From: Siphonodentalium dalli
Lineage: Eukaryota; Mollusca; Scaphopoda; Gadilida; Siphonodentaliidae
Assembly (NCBI GenBank): GCA_032622095.1
Contig: CP136064.1
Span: 180,576,011 to 180,640,010 of the forward strand
Direction: 5' to 3'
Length of the DNA: 64,000 nucleotides
Under the pieces are notes generated by a model, which was not told where the DNA came from, made no database searches, and saw only the letters and a list, made by a program, of their open reading frames with translations. Positions 45,480-54,902 of this stretch are shown here, one piece after another (position 1 is the first letter of the stretch; each line of letters starts with the position of its first letter). Both the position numbers and the translations under genes were made by a program.

Positions 45480-46901
45480 TCATGTTGAAAAAATGGCTGA
45501 ATTTGGTTTTTGAATTAACATGGTTTCAATCGGAAAAAAGCAGTTGCCATCATTGAAGATGTACAACTCTGTAGGGTGAAGGCATTTCTCGTCAGTGCAT
45601 GGTACGTTTGCTAACATTAGCTGAATTGTTCTGGCATGGATATGCTGCTCATCTGAATTGGATACAGATGCGACTACAGGATGTCCAGCATTCATACTAT
45701 CACAATAGGTAATGAAGGCAGTTTTAAAACGAACTGCATTGAAGTCATGTTTCACATCAAGACCAACAACTGCTTTGCCAAATGTTCTCAAATAATTCAG
45801 AGACTCATTCTTTGCTACAACATACTGATAGTCTCTTCCTATGACCATCGAACCTCGCTGGAAAAGCAACACAGAGTCAAAGTTGCTTTGAATTAGGTTC
45901 TCTGTTCTCCGCCAGTCAGACAATATATCATTTTCTTTCATACTGATTTTGATCAAACCTTTGTCTACATATTTCACCCGGTTGCGTACTTGATCCAGAT
46001 AATGTATTTTACCATCTGTGTCTGGTTTTTTAAGAAGCAGCTTTTCTTGATTATTACCTGCAGAGATTATTTGTTTTGCTGTTGCTTTGAAAGATAGTCG
46101 CTGTTTGTCCCACGAGTCTCTTGTTGTGAGACTAGCTCGATTGTTTCCCTGGTTTGCTTCTAAACTGTGATAAGAGCCATTTTTCACACCTTTATAAATG
46201 GTCCATTTTGAGAGATCATTACTATATATAACCAATTTCAGTTTCCAACCACAGGCTAAGTGTTTTCCATGAACTGCCCGAGTGATATTTGAAGTTTGGT
46301 TCATCAATGTCATTGGACGATCACAGTGATATTTCCACATGTGCAAGTAACAAGCATTGCACAGTATCCTCCCCACACTGTCTTTCCTAAAGTTGGGATC
46401 ATAATCCACCATGCAATGTTCACATTGGCTTTGTACTTCTTCTAATTTAACTTGGCATGATGGACATTCTTTTGTTGCTATAGTAACGTTCAGACTTCTT
46501 CTTAGTGCAAAGCACTCTGTTCTGCATGTATCTGACTTAGAAGCACATGCAACATGCAAGCATACTACTGGAGTAATTGCATCATCAGTATATGTACCTT
46601 CTTCAACGCTATATGTTTCATCAAAGCGGTGTGTTTTCCCCCACTTTTCATTATCTGTAACAGCTACTTTCATGGCACCACAATGCTCATTGTGATCGAT
46701 TTTTATGCCCTTGTCTACTAAATAGTGTTTGTTGACATCAAACAAAAATGTGTCAAAATAATACTTTGTTTGTAATCCAACTTCTAACTTACCACATTCA
46801 ATCCATAATTTGTTGGTAACTTCATATCTCACCCAATCTGCAGCATCTTCTTCCAAGAATTGTCTGATCTCCTCATTAGCTAGTGTCATTTTTTCCTTCA
46901 T
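45480..46901 (-). pseudogene. GATA-type finger and first part of the MULE nuclease
   Basis: The longest open segment of the window (473 codons). Residues 160-184 form a GATA-type finger, C-x2-C-x17-C-x2-C, with FRKDSVGRILCNAC and a basic tail, matching the family's Trp-Arg-Arg and LCNAC landmarks except that Phe replaces the Trp. An extra CPSC pair lies just before it. Residues 378-425 look like the first part of a MULE RNase-H-like core: VVGLDVKHDF holds the first Asp (382), and PVVASVSNSDEQHI holds the conserved acidic pair (417-418). The segment ends in FPIETMLIQKPNSAIF; one base is gained or lost near 45,490, and the protein continues in the other frame as HDKDRALLNG, which supplies the second catalytic Asp. 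The GATA finger could guide DNA binding (inference). Confidence 0.72.
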
Positions 46902-47400
46902 CTGAGCACTTGAAGTTCTTACTCATTCTCTTACCATCTTTGAGTCTCACCTCAACCTGCATAAAATTATGTTTTTTGGACTTCCTGTGTGATATCAATG
47001 GCTTTCCAAATGTCAGATCTTCCAGACTACTGTTCTCCTTTGAAAGGGCCTCCTGGTACTCCTCCATATTTGCAGATTTTAAATTTTCCACTAGCTCCTG
47101 ACATTCATCTGTTGACAAATATTGATTGATTTTTGTGATAGCCTCATCATCCGTCAATCCAAGCTCAGTACATGCAAACTGTTTGATCAAAGCTGATTCA
47201 CAGAATCTAATGTGCAGATATAATGTTAGTCTCTTATTCCTAAATCTTACTTCAGGTTTTCCAGACAAAACTGTGCTTAATTTATCAGGTACTATTACAC
47301 CATTATTCCTCTTCAGATTTCCCTGTACTTGTCGACTCATTGGACTGAGAACAGACATTGGCTTGTTCCTCGTGTATCTTGGCCTGCTGTGGTATTTCAT
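46876..47400 (-). pseudogene. Linker and unknown region of the MULE protein
   Basis: A 174-codon frame, of which about the last 145 codons look genuine: NNGVIVPDKLSTVLSGKPEV, a helical acidic part (LTDDEAITKINQYLSTDECQ) and a basic part (RKSKKHNFMQVEVRLKDGKR). Its end overlaps the next frame by 26 bases (46,876-46,901), which marks a frameshift in a run of A residues near 46,893. No known domain was recognised. Confidence 0.55.
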
Positions 47401-47454
47401 TCACATCTGACACCGAGTCACTGAAATCTGGTGAATCATTTGTCTCCTGTCCTT

Positions 47455-48243
47455 CTACATATGATTTGTTTGATACACATGCTCAAGATTCACAACACCA
47501 TCCATGAGCCAATTCAGTGTAACAAATCTCATAAAATGTGAGAATCCACTGCATGATCTGAGGTATGTCAGATGTTGATTATCAGCTATCTCGTGACTAC
47601 AAAGTGCATTAAACTTTGGTATGTCTAAAGCTGCAACACTTGCTGTTACTACAAGAACTGGTCCACAAACATTAGAGCATTCCTGTTTTGGATAATGAGG
47701 TGAGCAATTTGAAGAACAGTAATGTCCTATTTCACTTGTTTGCTCAGGGTCATGGCAGTATATCAATTCTGGCGATGGAATTACCCATTTGGCAAGAACT
47801 CCTATGTTTGTCAATACGTCTTGCGGACAGGGCCATCCTTTAGTGTCTGCATAAATCACAGTATTATTACTACATGAGTATACTACCATTGAGTAATGGT
47901 TGCCATGCTTCACAGTAATTTCTCCATGTTCATCAAACTGTGCTATATTTAGAAAAGTCTGGTCCTTATGCAATCCTACATGCAACATGAATACCAAAGT
48001 CTGGCAATCCTTAAATGGATTGTTTCCAAATCTTCTCTCCAATGCAGATATATATCTGTCACAGCTGAACCCCACCATCATAGATTCAACATATGCACTT
48101 TTACCTTGACTGTTTAAAATTTCTGAAATTCCATTGAATATTGCATTGTCAAACCATTCATCACCTAATACGGTCAATGCATCATGTACTTTTATCCTGC
48201 ATTTGGGAAATTCTACAGCAGCTTTCATTGTATTTGATATCAT
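47455..48243 (-). pseudogene. Ulp1-like (C48 family) cysteine protease region
   Basis: This 262-residue frame has the order expected of C48 proteases: DEWFDNAI near residue 28 (the WLxDxxI block), HYSMVVY with the catalytic His at 116, VIYADTKGW with the Asp at 133, then Gln 187 (PKQECSN) and the nucleophile Cys 193 in VCGPVLVV. Spacing between the Asp and the Cys is about 60 residues. C48 members remove SUMO or related tags or act as maturation proteases. Ulp1-like domains have been found in plant MULEs and other large transposons, where their role is unknown. All four catalytic positions are kept even though the gene around them is frameshifted. Just downstream, a different frame (47,295-47,470) encodes an acidic Ser/Glu-rich linker, which suggests another frameshift near the end of this segment. 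Confidence 0.7.
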
Positions 48244-48676
48244 AGTTGAGCCAAAAAATTTCCATAGTCCATTGAACGATAACAGTTTGCTGCAGCAAAC
48301 TCTATTTTAAGCCATGACATGTACTTTGAGCACTTACTTTTCATAATTTTTACTTTATGCAGCTGAAGAAATGCTTCTATCTGTTTGAAATCATACACAC
48401 CATAATCTAGTGCTGCCAATGTATTCTCTGGAGAACAGACATGATATCATCTAACTGATCAATATTTGGCATGAATGGTGATTTTGCTGCTAGATCACAA
48501 TCTGTGTCATGACTGTCAATTATTTTCCAATTCTCTGAATGTTTCAGGTATGAATAAATGCTTATACATACATATAGCCAGTGTTTCTTCCAATCTCAAC
48601 AAATCCAGTTGCTTCCCATCTGATCCATCTACTAACTTACCAATGTAGAAGACGCCATAATTAATTCTGGGTATCT
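48244..48676 (-). pseudogene. N-terminal segment of the MULE protein
   Basis: After the acceptor at 48,676 the frame starts IPRINYGVFYIGKLVDGSDG, continues through LDLLRLEETLAICMYKHLF, then an acidic stretch with MPNIDQLDDIMSVL. A frameshift near 48,425 leads to TLAALDYGVYDFKQIEAFLQ, and the segment ends in FAAANCYRSMDYGNFLAQL with a stop at about 48,245, beside the protease frame. The composition is clearly protein-like. I do not recognise a domain. The ankyrin-like TLAALDYG and IEAFLQLHK pattern could be a repeat remnant, but this is only a guess. Confidence 0.6.
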
Positions 48677-48689
48677 GAGAAATAAAGAT

Positions 48690-49361
48690 CAATGAAGAAT
48701 AATTAATAATGATATAAATACTACTCGTAGTAGTACTACTAGTTAAAATGAATGTGGAAATGGTCTTAAATTAAAATGATCGTTTAATCATGATTTATGA
48801 CAGGCTCCACCCATTTATTTAATTTTTAAATGTACTACTACTAGTACTAGTCTTATACTAATAGCTATACTATTAACTACAGTAAAAGCTTTGTTTTGGT
48901 CTACTTCAACTTACTTCAAGTGCAATACAAAAAATACATGTTAAATAAATAGTTTTCACTATATTAAGTAATTTAAGACTATAGTATAAAACAGTTTAAC
49001 TTTAAATAGGCTTTCAAACCACATCTGACAAGTGACATGCAATATGTGTCATTAATTTAATTAGTTTAATGTACATTTGACTAATGTATCCAGTCTATTC
49101 ACCAATGTTCTAGACTAAAGTAAAGGCTGCAAATATAAATTAATAATATAATGGATGAATCATATTAAATGGAGTCTTGAGAATGGAGTCTACGAGTTAC
49201 TCAGTTAGTAATACTAATAGTTATTATATTGTAATTAGTACGGCTACATTTACAGTTAAAAGAACTTAGAAATAGAAATATTGAATGATCATAATGAAGA
49301 TTGAAGTAACACTCTTCTTATATCAGAGTTAGAGAGTCAAACATGAGTAAATCATTCAATA
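48690..49361. other. No feature supported; probable 5' region of the MULE gene
   Basis: AT-rich DNA with many ACTACTAGTA-like short palindromes near 48,720-48,860 lies between the transposase acceptor and the right inverted repeat. A first exon and promoter would be expected here on the minus strand, but none could be fixed. Confidence 0.35.
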
Positions 49362-49729
49362 TTTACACAAAAAACAGCATTAATAACATGACATTGAATG
49401 ATTGAGATTGAGTCAACTCAATGTCATGTCAATAATGATAAATTCAGAAGTCGTCAATAAACATTTATAATGGCTATAATAGCGTATAGGCTCCAATAAT
49501 TACGCAGAATTGGCGACAAGTTAATACGGATACTAGCTGTCGTAGTTTTATGAAGATTATTAGTCAATTTTCTGTTCAAAAATATCCAACAGAAAATATA
49601 TTCAAACCTACCGCTCCCAAGAGTTAAGAATGGCGGTCAAAATATTGCGCGCAATGCTAAAGGTCAAATCGCAAAGGTCGCCACAAAGGTCAAGTTGGCG
49701 GACGACTCCTTGAATATCCAACTTTCTGC
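49362..49729 (-). repeat. Right terminal inverted repeat of the giant MULE
   Basis: Reverse complement of 27,441-27,798 plus 29,370-29,388, ending in AATATCCAACTTTCTGC. It has a small extra stretch (GTGGCGACCTTTGCG) and a few indels relative to the left repeat. It lacks the piggyBac-like insertion. Confidence 0.85.
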
Positions 49730-49738
49730 TTCCTGGTG
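49730..49738. repeat. 9-bp target-site duplication, right copy
   Basis: TTCCTGGTG, identical to 27,432-27,440. Confidence 0.85.
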
Positions 49739-50037
49739 TTTGTTTATATTATGATGGTAAACATAAAGAGCGTTCTTTGTTGCCGAATTCCTGATATGGA
49801 ACTAATAAAGAGCGTTTATATCATTTGTGTATGATTAGCCAGTAACAATGTGCTTCTTCTGTAACACAATCAGGCTCTTGATTAGGTAAAATATAGTAGG
49901 TCTTTATGATAGCATGCTGTTTATACGATGGTGACGGTCATGATATATATGAACGAAACTATGCGTTTTAATGTTTTTCTGTTTACGGTGATTGGAACAA
50001 ATGTGAATATTTTCGACAACTAAGGCCTCCTGTGCCT
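49739..50037 (+). mobile_element. Right half of the split family B MITE
   Basis: It continues the family B sequence exactly where the left half (27,243-27,440) stops, with TTTGTTTATATTATGATGG, the paired AAAGAGCG motifs and the end GGCCTCCTGTGCCT. The following TGAA is a decayed TTAA. Confidence 0.85.
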
Positions 50038-50157
50038 TGAAGCACATCACATAAAGCGCGTTTATTGTATATCTTATCCTTGTATGGTGACAATATATAT
50101 CGTTTCTTCCTTATATTCAATTGTTGAAAACATCTCACACATTGAACGGGAACATGT

Positions 50158-50250
50158 CTCTATTCCGAAGGTTCGCTATTCCGAAGGTTCACTACTCCGA
50201 CGGTTCGCTATTCCGAAGGTTCTCTATTCCGAAGGTTCGCTATTCCGAAG
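50158..50250. repeat. Minisatellite of about 15 bp, six units
   Basis: Units of the type CTATTCCGAAGGTTCG. The same minisatellite in the opposite orientation lies at 56,665-56,753. Confidence 0.85.
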
Positions 50251-50321
50251 ATTTTTTTTCCACAAAGGTTAATTCTATATTCAAGTATTGAGAGGGTTCT
50301 TTATCACGAAGACTCTTTTTT

Positions 50322-50381
50322 AAGGACGACCAGCTGGGCGCAGCCCAGCCGCGCATAGCAACATATGCGCAGGTCGTCCTT
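50322..50381. repeat. 60-bp palindrome that can fold as a three-way junction
   Basis: The outer arms AAGGACGACC and GGTCGTCCTT pair perfectly over 10 bp. Between them are two perfect hairpins: GCTGGGC-GCA-GCCCAGC (50,333-50,349) and GCGCATA-GCAACA-TATGCGC (50,351-50,370). Only three bases lie outside stems and loops. The shape is T-like, formally resembling the terminal hairpins of some replicating or rolling-circle elements. Nothing else here indicates such an element, so origin and role are unknown. Confidence 0.75.
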
Positions 50382-50403
50382 ATACTAAGTTCGCTTTCGA
50401 ACA

Positions 50404-50462
50404 TGGGCGCCGCCATCTTGAATTAGGGGCGCCGCCATCTTGGATTTGAGGGACCGCCATCT
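50404..50462 (-). promoter_or_regulatory. Cluster of three YY1-like motifs
   Basis: CCGCCATCTTG occurs three times in 55 bp (about 50,410, 50,433 and 50,453). On the minus strand it reads CAAGATGGCGG, the known YY1 core. It could be a promoter element or just part of a repeat, as in the 59-64 kb satellite. Confidence 0.4.
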
Positions 50463-50743
50463 TGAAACGTCATTGCAATTAAATTAAAACTACAAAATGT
50501 TACTTTTCATATAGCCAACATAACAGTATTCATTGCGTTAAGGCATTACATGCTTTATTCTTTGAACAATAATCATTACTTAAATCATAAATATTGTCGA
50601 CCGGACTCGGGTTGCTATGCCATTCGGGAAATGTCGGAAATTTACGTAAAACTGCAAATTTTCCTTAGCCACCTCACGAAAACAACATAATTCATATCGT
50701 AAATATCTTGAATGTTTATCATATAACTAAATAAACTTTTTTT

Positions 50744-50781
50744 CACCCACTGACCAACGCGCGAAGCGCGTTCAGTGGGTG
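50744..50781. repeat. GC-rich hairpin of 38 bp
   Basis: CACCCACTG and AACGCGC on the left pair with GCGCGTT and CAGTGGGTG on the right around a GAA loop, with one small bulge. A related looser hairpin lies at about 51,400-51,460 (ATAATTGCCAA facing TTGGCGATTAT, with GCGAAGCG between). Strong hairpins of this kind occur at ends of some rolling-circle elements, but no other Helitron features were seen. Confidence 0.6.
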
Positions 50782-50930
50782 TACTATAATCGTAGGACTT
50801 ATGCGTTTCTGCTGAATTGAACTAGTGCCTATGCGTTTCTGCTGGGCTGCACTGACGTTTGATCGCAAAATAAAATTATAACCATTATCAAAGCACACGT
50901 TTGGATAACACCGCCATAAACGGTGACATA

Positions 50931-51410
50931 TTATGATGTTGAGCTCGTATCGTCAATAAAATTAGAGTTATGACTTATAAAACTAAGAATTACTGCTAAA
51001 GTATTTCTACCAATTAGGTCACTAGATTCGTGTTGAGCTGGAACGTGAGAAATTTTAATTTCAACCAATTGAAATGCCGTTGAAAACTGAAGGGTTAAGC
51101 GATTATCGCAATAGGATATTGGAACACGTGTGCGTAACGTAACTATCACAAGTATAACGTACTCTGATAAGTTATCGCCAAATTCGTGCTTCAAACAGTT
51201 TAAACATGTTATCTTCGGCTGCTTTTTTTGTATTTTTATGAAAATGAATAATAAATGGTGTGATAAATATGTATAATATGTATATAACGACAAATAGAGT
51301 AAAATTAGACATTTCCCCTTGAAACTTAGGATTGGAAAGCCAGGTACAAAAATTGGTGAAATATGAGTACGAACGTCAAAGTGTTCCCTGTGTATCGTGA
51401 TAATTGCCAA
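50931..51410 (-). CDS. Unrecognised 159-codon open frame (doubtful)
   Basis: This is the longest open frame outside the MULE gene. It starts MAIITIHREHFDVRTH, has a hydrophobic stretch (ILLYLSLYTYYTYL) that could span a membrane, and ends in a Ser/Thr-rich tail. There are no splice signals, no recognisable motif and no neighbouring gene, and it lies in a repeat-rich stretch. Most likely chance in AT-rich DNA. Confidence 0.15.
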   Translation of the reverse strand: MAIITIHREHFDVRTHISPIFVPGFPILSFKGKCLILLYLSLYTYYTYLSHHLLFIFIKIQKKQPKITCLNCLKHEFGDNLSEYVILVIVTLRTRVPISYCDNRLTLQFSTAFQLVEIKISHVPAQHESSDLIGRNTLAVILSFISHNSNFIDDTSSTS

Positions 51411-51457
51411 CCATGCGAAGCGAAGCCTCCATTGGCGATTATTTTACGCTTGATTTT

Positions 51458-51950
51458 TATCATCGAAACAAATCAATTTCTTCCACCTAAAAGATAATTA
51501 CGTGCTTAACCCTGCCGTTTTCGGAATATATAGGTATTCCACGCAGAAACGCCTAGTCTCAGCTTACATTTTTGAAAAATAACAGTTTTATCGACATAAA
51601 TAGATTTGAATTGGACAATTCCATGTTAAACTTAAAATTTATCATCGAAAAAAATTCAATTTCTTCCATCTAAAACATAATTACGCGATGGACTCTGTCA
51701 TTTTAGGAACATATATGTATCCCACGCACATGCACCAAGTCTCAGCCTAAAGGTTTGAAAAAAGACAGTTTTATCGACATAAATCGATGTTAATGGTAAA
51801 TTCCATGTTAAATTTTATCATTGGAAAAAAATTCATTTCTTCCATCTAAAACATAATTACGTGCTGTACTCACCCACACACTCCAAGTCTCAGCTTAAAA
51901 TATAAATCGATTTTAATGGCAAATGCGGTGTTAAATAAATTTTAGGGCCC
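51458..51950. repeat. Three diverged tandem units of about 180 bp
   Basis: Each unit begins with ATCATCGAAA-like sequence followed by TCTTCCATCTAAAA (51,458; 51,641; 51,818) and contains AGTCTCAGC and TTTTATCGACATAAAT. No coding content. Confidence 0.7.
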
Positions 51951-52581
51951 TGCCAATGTTTTCTGAGCTGTTCTAAATTGGTCACTAGAGTCCATATTTG
52001 ACCGGTTACACCTGATAATTATCCGACAGTACAGTCGCGTTACTTTATAGGTCAACATTGGTCATTATCACCCGACAAATTTATTTCGGTCTATCGTATC
52101 AACCCCTATTTTCTCCCGCGTAGCCTGACTAAATGTCAACATTGGTCTTTATCGCTCCACTAATTTGTATCGTTTCATCGGTATGAATTCCATATCCAAT
52201 TATCAACATATAACCAACCCAACCTCTAATCCCGGTCCAATTTATTTATTTCTTTCATCGGTATAGTCACGTTACGTACTTGTACTTATTTGTCTATGGT
52301 ATTACTATAGTATACCGTATACGTATATCAATTGCTATTCCTTTCTATATAATCCTGGTGCTATCTATAGAGATAGATTAATTTCCGCTGCAGACAATAT
52401 AAAACTGACGACATTTTGAAATGTAAGCAGGCTTCAAACTCATCTTATCCAAGAAAAACTCTGGTTACATAAGAAATTTGTGTATAAGGTGTATGCGCAT
52501 TTGTCGCGTTAAAAACAAAAGGTCCCAAGTCAAGGTCCAAATCCCCAACACACTCATGTGAGGTTTAACTCCATCCTCATA

Positions 52582-53060
52582 CAGTAATGTCCAAAGTAAT
52601 TGACCACTTAACCACAGCATAATTATTGGTAATTTGTCAGGATTTTAAATGCTGAAAAAATACCCATAATTCTGCTGTGGTTAAGTGGTCAATTACTTTG
52701 GGCATTACTGTAACCAATATAAGGATTTGAGGTGTAATGATAACTCAATCCTCATACAGTAATGTACAAAGTAATTGACCACTTAACCACAGCATAATAA
52801 TGGGTAATTTGTCAGGATTTTAAATGCTGAAAAAATACACATAATTCTACTGTGGTTAAGTGGTCAATTACTTTGGGCATTACTGTAACCAATATAAGGA
52901 TTTGAGGTGTAATGATAACTCAATCCTCGTACAGTAATGTCCAAAGTAATTGACCACTTAACCACAGCATAATTATTGGTAATTTTTCAGGATTTTAAAT
53001 CCTGAAAAATTACCAATAATTCTGATGTGGTTAAGTGGTCAATTACTTTGGGCATTACTG
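52582..53060. mobile_element. Triple tandem array of mariner-type MITEs
   Basis: Three nearly identical 129-bp palindromic MITEs (52,582-52,710; 52,757-52,885; 52,932-53,060) each start CAGTAATGTCCAAAGTAATT or a close variant and end GGGCATTACTG, with TA on both sides. The 46-bp spacers are also repeated (with ATATAAGGATTTGAGG), so the array grew by tandem duplication of a 175-bp unit and not by separate insertions. The third copy is the more perfect palindrome. Confidence 0.85.
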
Positions 53061-53439
53061 TAACCAATATAAGGATGTGAGGTTTAATTAGAACTTCATC
53101 CACATAACTAATATATATGTGTGAAAATTAAACCAAAAAAAATAAATTCCATGATGGCGTCCAATATGGACTGCCTAATTCTGCTCCAAAACATGTATAT
53201 TGAATATATGGTTGTTTATTGGGGAAAACCGATTATTTCAATAATATTCTCATTAACTGGGATCCAAAACCCGACTTACGGGAGCGCGCTTCATGCGCGA
53301 CTGTATCTTAAGCTTATGTGCATATTTAATGAGCCAACAATTGGAATCCAATAGAGAAGATTGGCACGTCGCCCTTGCGCATAGACATCATTGATGATCT
53401 CTATGGGAATCAAAATTGACATTTAATAGACAATTTTGA

Positions 53440-53890
53440 TTAACCGCAATAACTTAAGGAATCTCTAATTGCGCTTAAGCCCAATGAGAATGCAATAAGA
53501 CATTCCTTATTATGCTTAACCGCAATTACTTCCCATTCCACTTAAACACAATTAATATATCTCTCATTAGATCACCCTTCTGCAAATAGTAGAATAATCC
53601 TATATTTGTTCCACCCATTGTGCCATGGAGAATGGAGATGGACTACACCATCTGTATTATAAGGAGTTTATGTACTATATATAATATATTATTCTTTAAT
53701 AAGATATTCATTATTAGGCTTTATCAGCGAAATTTGAATATTCTTCATTGCGCTTAAGCGCAATTAAATATTCCCTTATTGCGCTTAACAAAATAGAGAT
53801 TCCCTTATTGAGCTTATAAGCGCAATAAGGAATATCCCTTATTGTGCTTAAGCACAATTAGCTCTTCTTGCTCTTAATTAAAAAAAACCA
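53440..53890. repeat. Short palindromic repeats around TTGCGCTTAAGCGCAA
   Basis: Variants of TTGCGCTTAAGCGCAAT followed by AAGGAAT or TCCCTTATT recur at least seven times in both orientations (for example about 53,469, 53,750, 53,780 and 53,818). No coding content. Confidence 0.6.
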
Positions 53891-53937
53891 GTTATAATTG
53901 TATTGTAACTATTGGTTTGTCCTTTAAAGGTACTCAA

Positions 53938-54397
53938 TCCGAAAAGAGGGTCCCCATCTCAACAGATTCCAACAACAACAATCCGATCAGAGGGTCCTAT
54001 ATTACTATTTCTTTGGCTTTGGGGGTAAAAAATATTTGATTCGAGTCGAGGAAACCATCAAACAAAGCTCAGAGTTATTAGATATTGATTTTTGAAATTT
54101 GTTAATTGCTCGAGATGAGTACTAATAACTGCCGTCAATTTGGTAACCTGCTCGAGATTTTACGCCAAAACTCTATTCAAACAGACAAGGATGGATAACT
54201 CTATAATCAGGGTACGCAATTTTGAATGTCTTCTGGGCCAGAAAGAATTCCCGATAATGAAAAATAATAGATTTCTAAAATCGATATCTAACAAATCTGA
54301 GCTTTGATGGGTGACTTCCTCGACTCGAATCAAATATCTTTGACCCCCGAAGCCATTGAAATAGTAATTGAGAGGAGTTTTATCGGATTGAGTACCT
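53938..54397. mobile_element. Intact TTAA-type MITE, family C (460 bp)
   Basis: TTAA is duplicated on both sides (53,934-53,937 and 54,398-54,401), with inverted ends AGGTACTCAATCCGA. The long arms share TTCTTTGGCTTTGGGGG-type and GAGTCGAGGAA sequences. Families B and C both begin AGGTAC, which suggests they were moved by related TTAA-specific transposases. The minus-strand open frame over the right arm is not considered a gene. Confidence 0.8.
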
Positions 54398-54902
54398 TTA
54401 ATATTTCCATATTTCATGCCCACATATATTATAAAAGAATAGTACTATTATTATGCTCGTAGTAGTTAATACCACCTTACCGTCAATATTCTAGCATGGT
54501 TAATTTCAAAATCACAACGTTAATTGTTATTACTATTTGTGTGTACTGTATATGTACATCAGTCACCAATTGAGAAACTTAAGCACAGTCTGGTTGAATA
54601 TCTACCATATATGGTGGATTATTCTCACATCCAAGCTGTTGGTGTCATTCGTGTTATTTTGCATGCGGAGTGGTAGACCCCCCCCCCCAATAGCTTATCA
54701 ATACCACTCAGGACGGTGGGTGTTTTTCCTCAATTAATTGAATTTCTTGTTTAGTTTAGTAAATTAGTAGAAGCATGTTCTGTAAACTGTTAGGTTACGT
54801 CATATGTTGTATCCAAAGCGACGTCATATTGGCACGCGCATTTTCACGCGAAAGTTATTGACGTTTTGACAGCGACGCGACAAAGCACACAAAGCAGGCA
54901 TA

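Larger units (their letters stand above)
43786..48676 (-). pseudogene. MULE transposase gene with Ulp1-like, GATA and SWIM domains (frameshifted)
   Basis: Read right to left, one long coding region of about 4.9 kb starts after an acceptor (CTTTATTTCTCAG) at 48,676 and passes through seven open segments. They carry, in order, an unrecognised N-terminal part, an Ulp1-like C48 protease region, an acidic linker, a region of unknown fold, a GATA-type finger, a MULE-type DDE nuclease, a SWIM finger and a basic tail. MULE transposases cut and paste DNA with 8-11 bp target duplications, and SWIM fingers are usual in them. The reading frame is broken by at least six indels (near 48,420, 48,250, 47,300-47,470, 46,890, 45,490, 44,880 and 44,300), so no full protein can be made. 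Total length would be about 1,500 residues, long for a MULE because of the protease and finger regions. The protease and nuclease regions may have been two proteins. A 5' exon probably lies between 48,690 and the right inverted repeat. Confidence 0.8.
27441..49729. mobile_element. Giant Mutator-like element (MULE), 22.3 kb
   Basis: The left end GCAGAAAGTTGGATATT and the right end are inverted repeats of about 370 bp, roughly 85-90% alike by eye, and flanked by the exact 9-bp duplication TTCCTGGTG. The outside flanks are complementary halves of one family B MITE, and two uninterrupted copies of that MITE show the empty site. Long inverted repeats with a 9-bp duplication are diagnostic of MULEs, and the minus strand carries a MULE-type transposase with a SWIM finger (43,786-48,676), so structure and coding content agree. 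The plus strand carries a Tpt1/KptA-like gene (32,410-41,505). Nested later insertions account for about 7 kb, leaving a core near 15 kb. The transposase is frameshifted, so this copy is not autonomous. The alternative, two separate insertions or a rearrangement, would have to explain the matching flanks, duplication and ends by chance. Confidence 0.87.

Noticed and set aside
45681-47410. Plus-strand open frames of 71-94 codons opposite the transposase gene
   Set aside because: They are complementary shadows of the minus-strand coding segments and have Cys/Ser/His-rich composition typical of antisense translation.
44167-48243. Viral origin for the protease-containing region (adenovirus-type or Polinton proteases belong to related cysteine protease folds)
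   Set aside because: No capsid, DNA polymerase B, integrase or ATPase reading frame is present, and the neighbouring nuclease and SWIM finger with a 9-bp duplication fit a MULE.
49158-49380. First exon of the MULE gene
   Set aside because: It is expected in this area on the minus strand, but no ATG-to-donor segment with a matching phase could be chosen over others.
50322-50781. Helitron end or parvovirus-like terminal hairpin
   Set aside because: No Rep/helicase frame, no CTRR end or A-T insertion site, and no viral genes nearby; the hairpins are reported only as structures.
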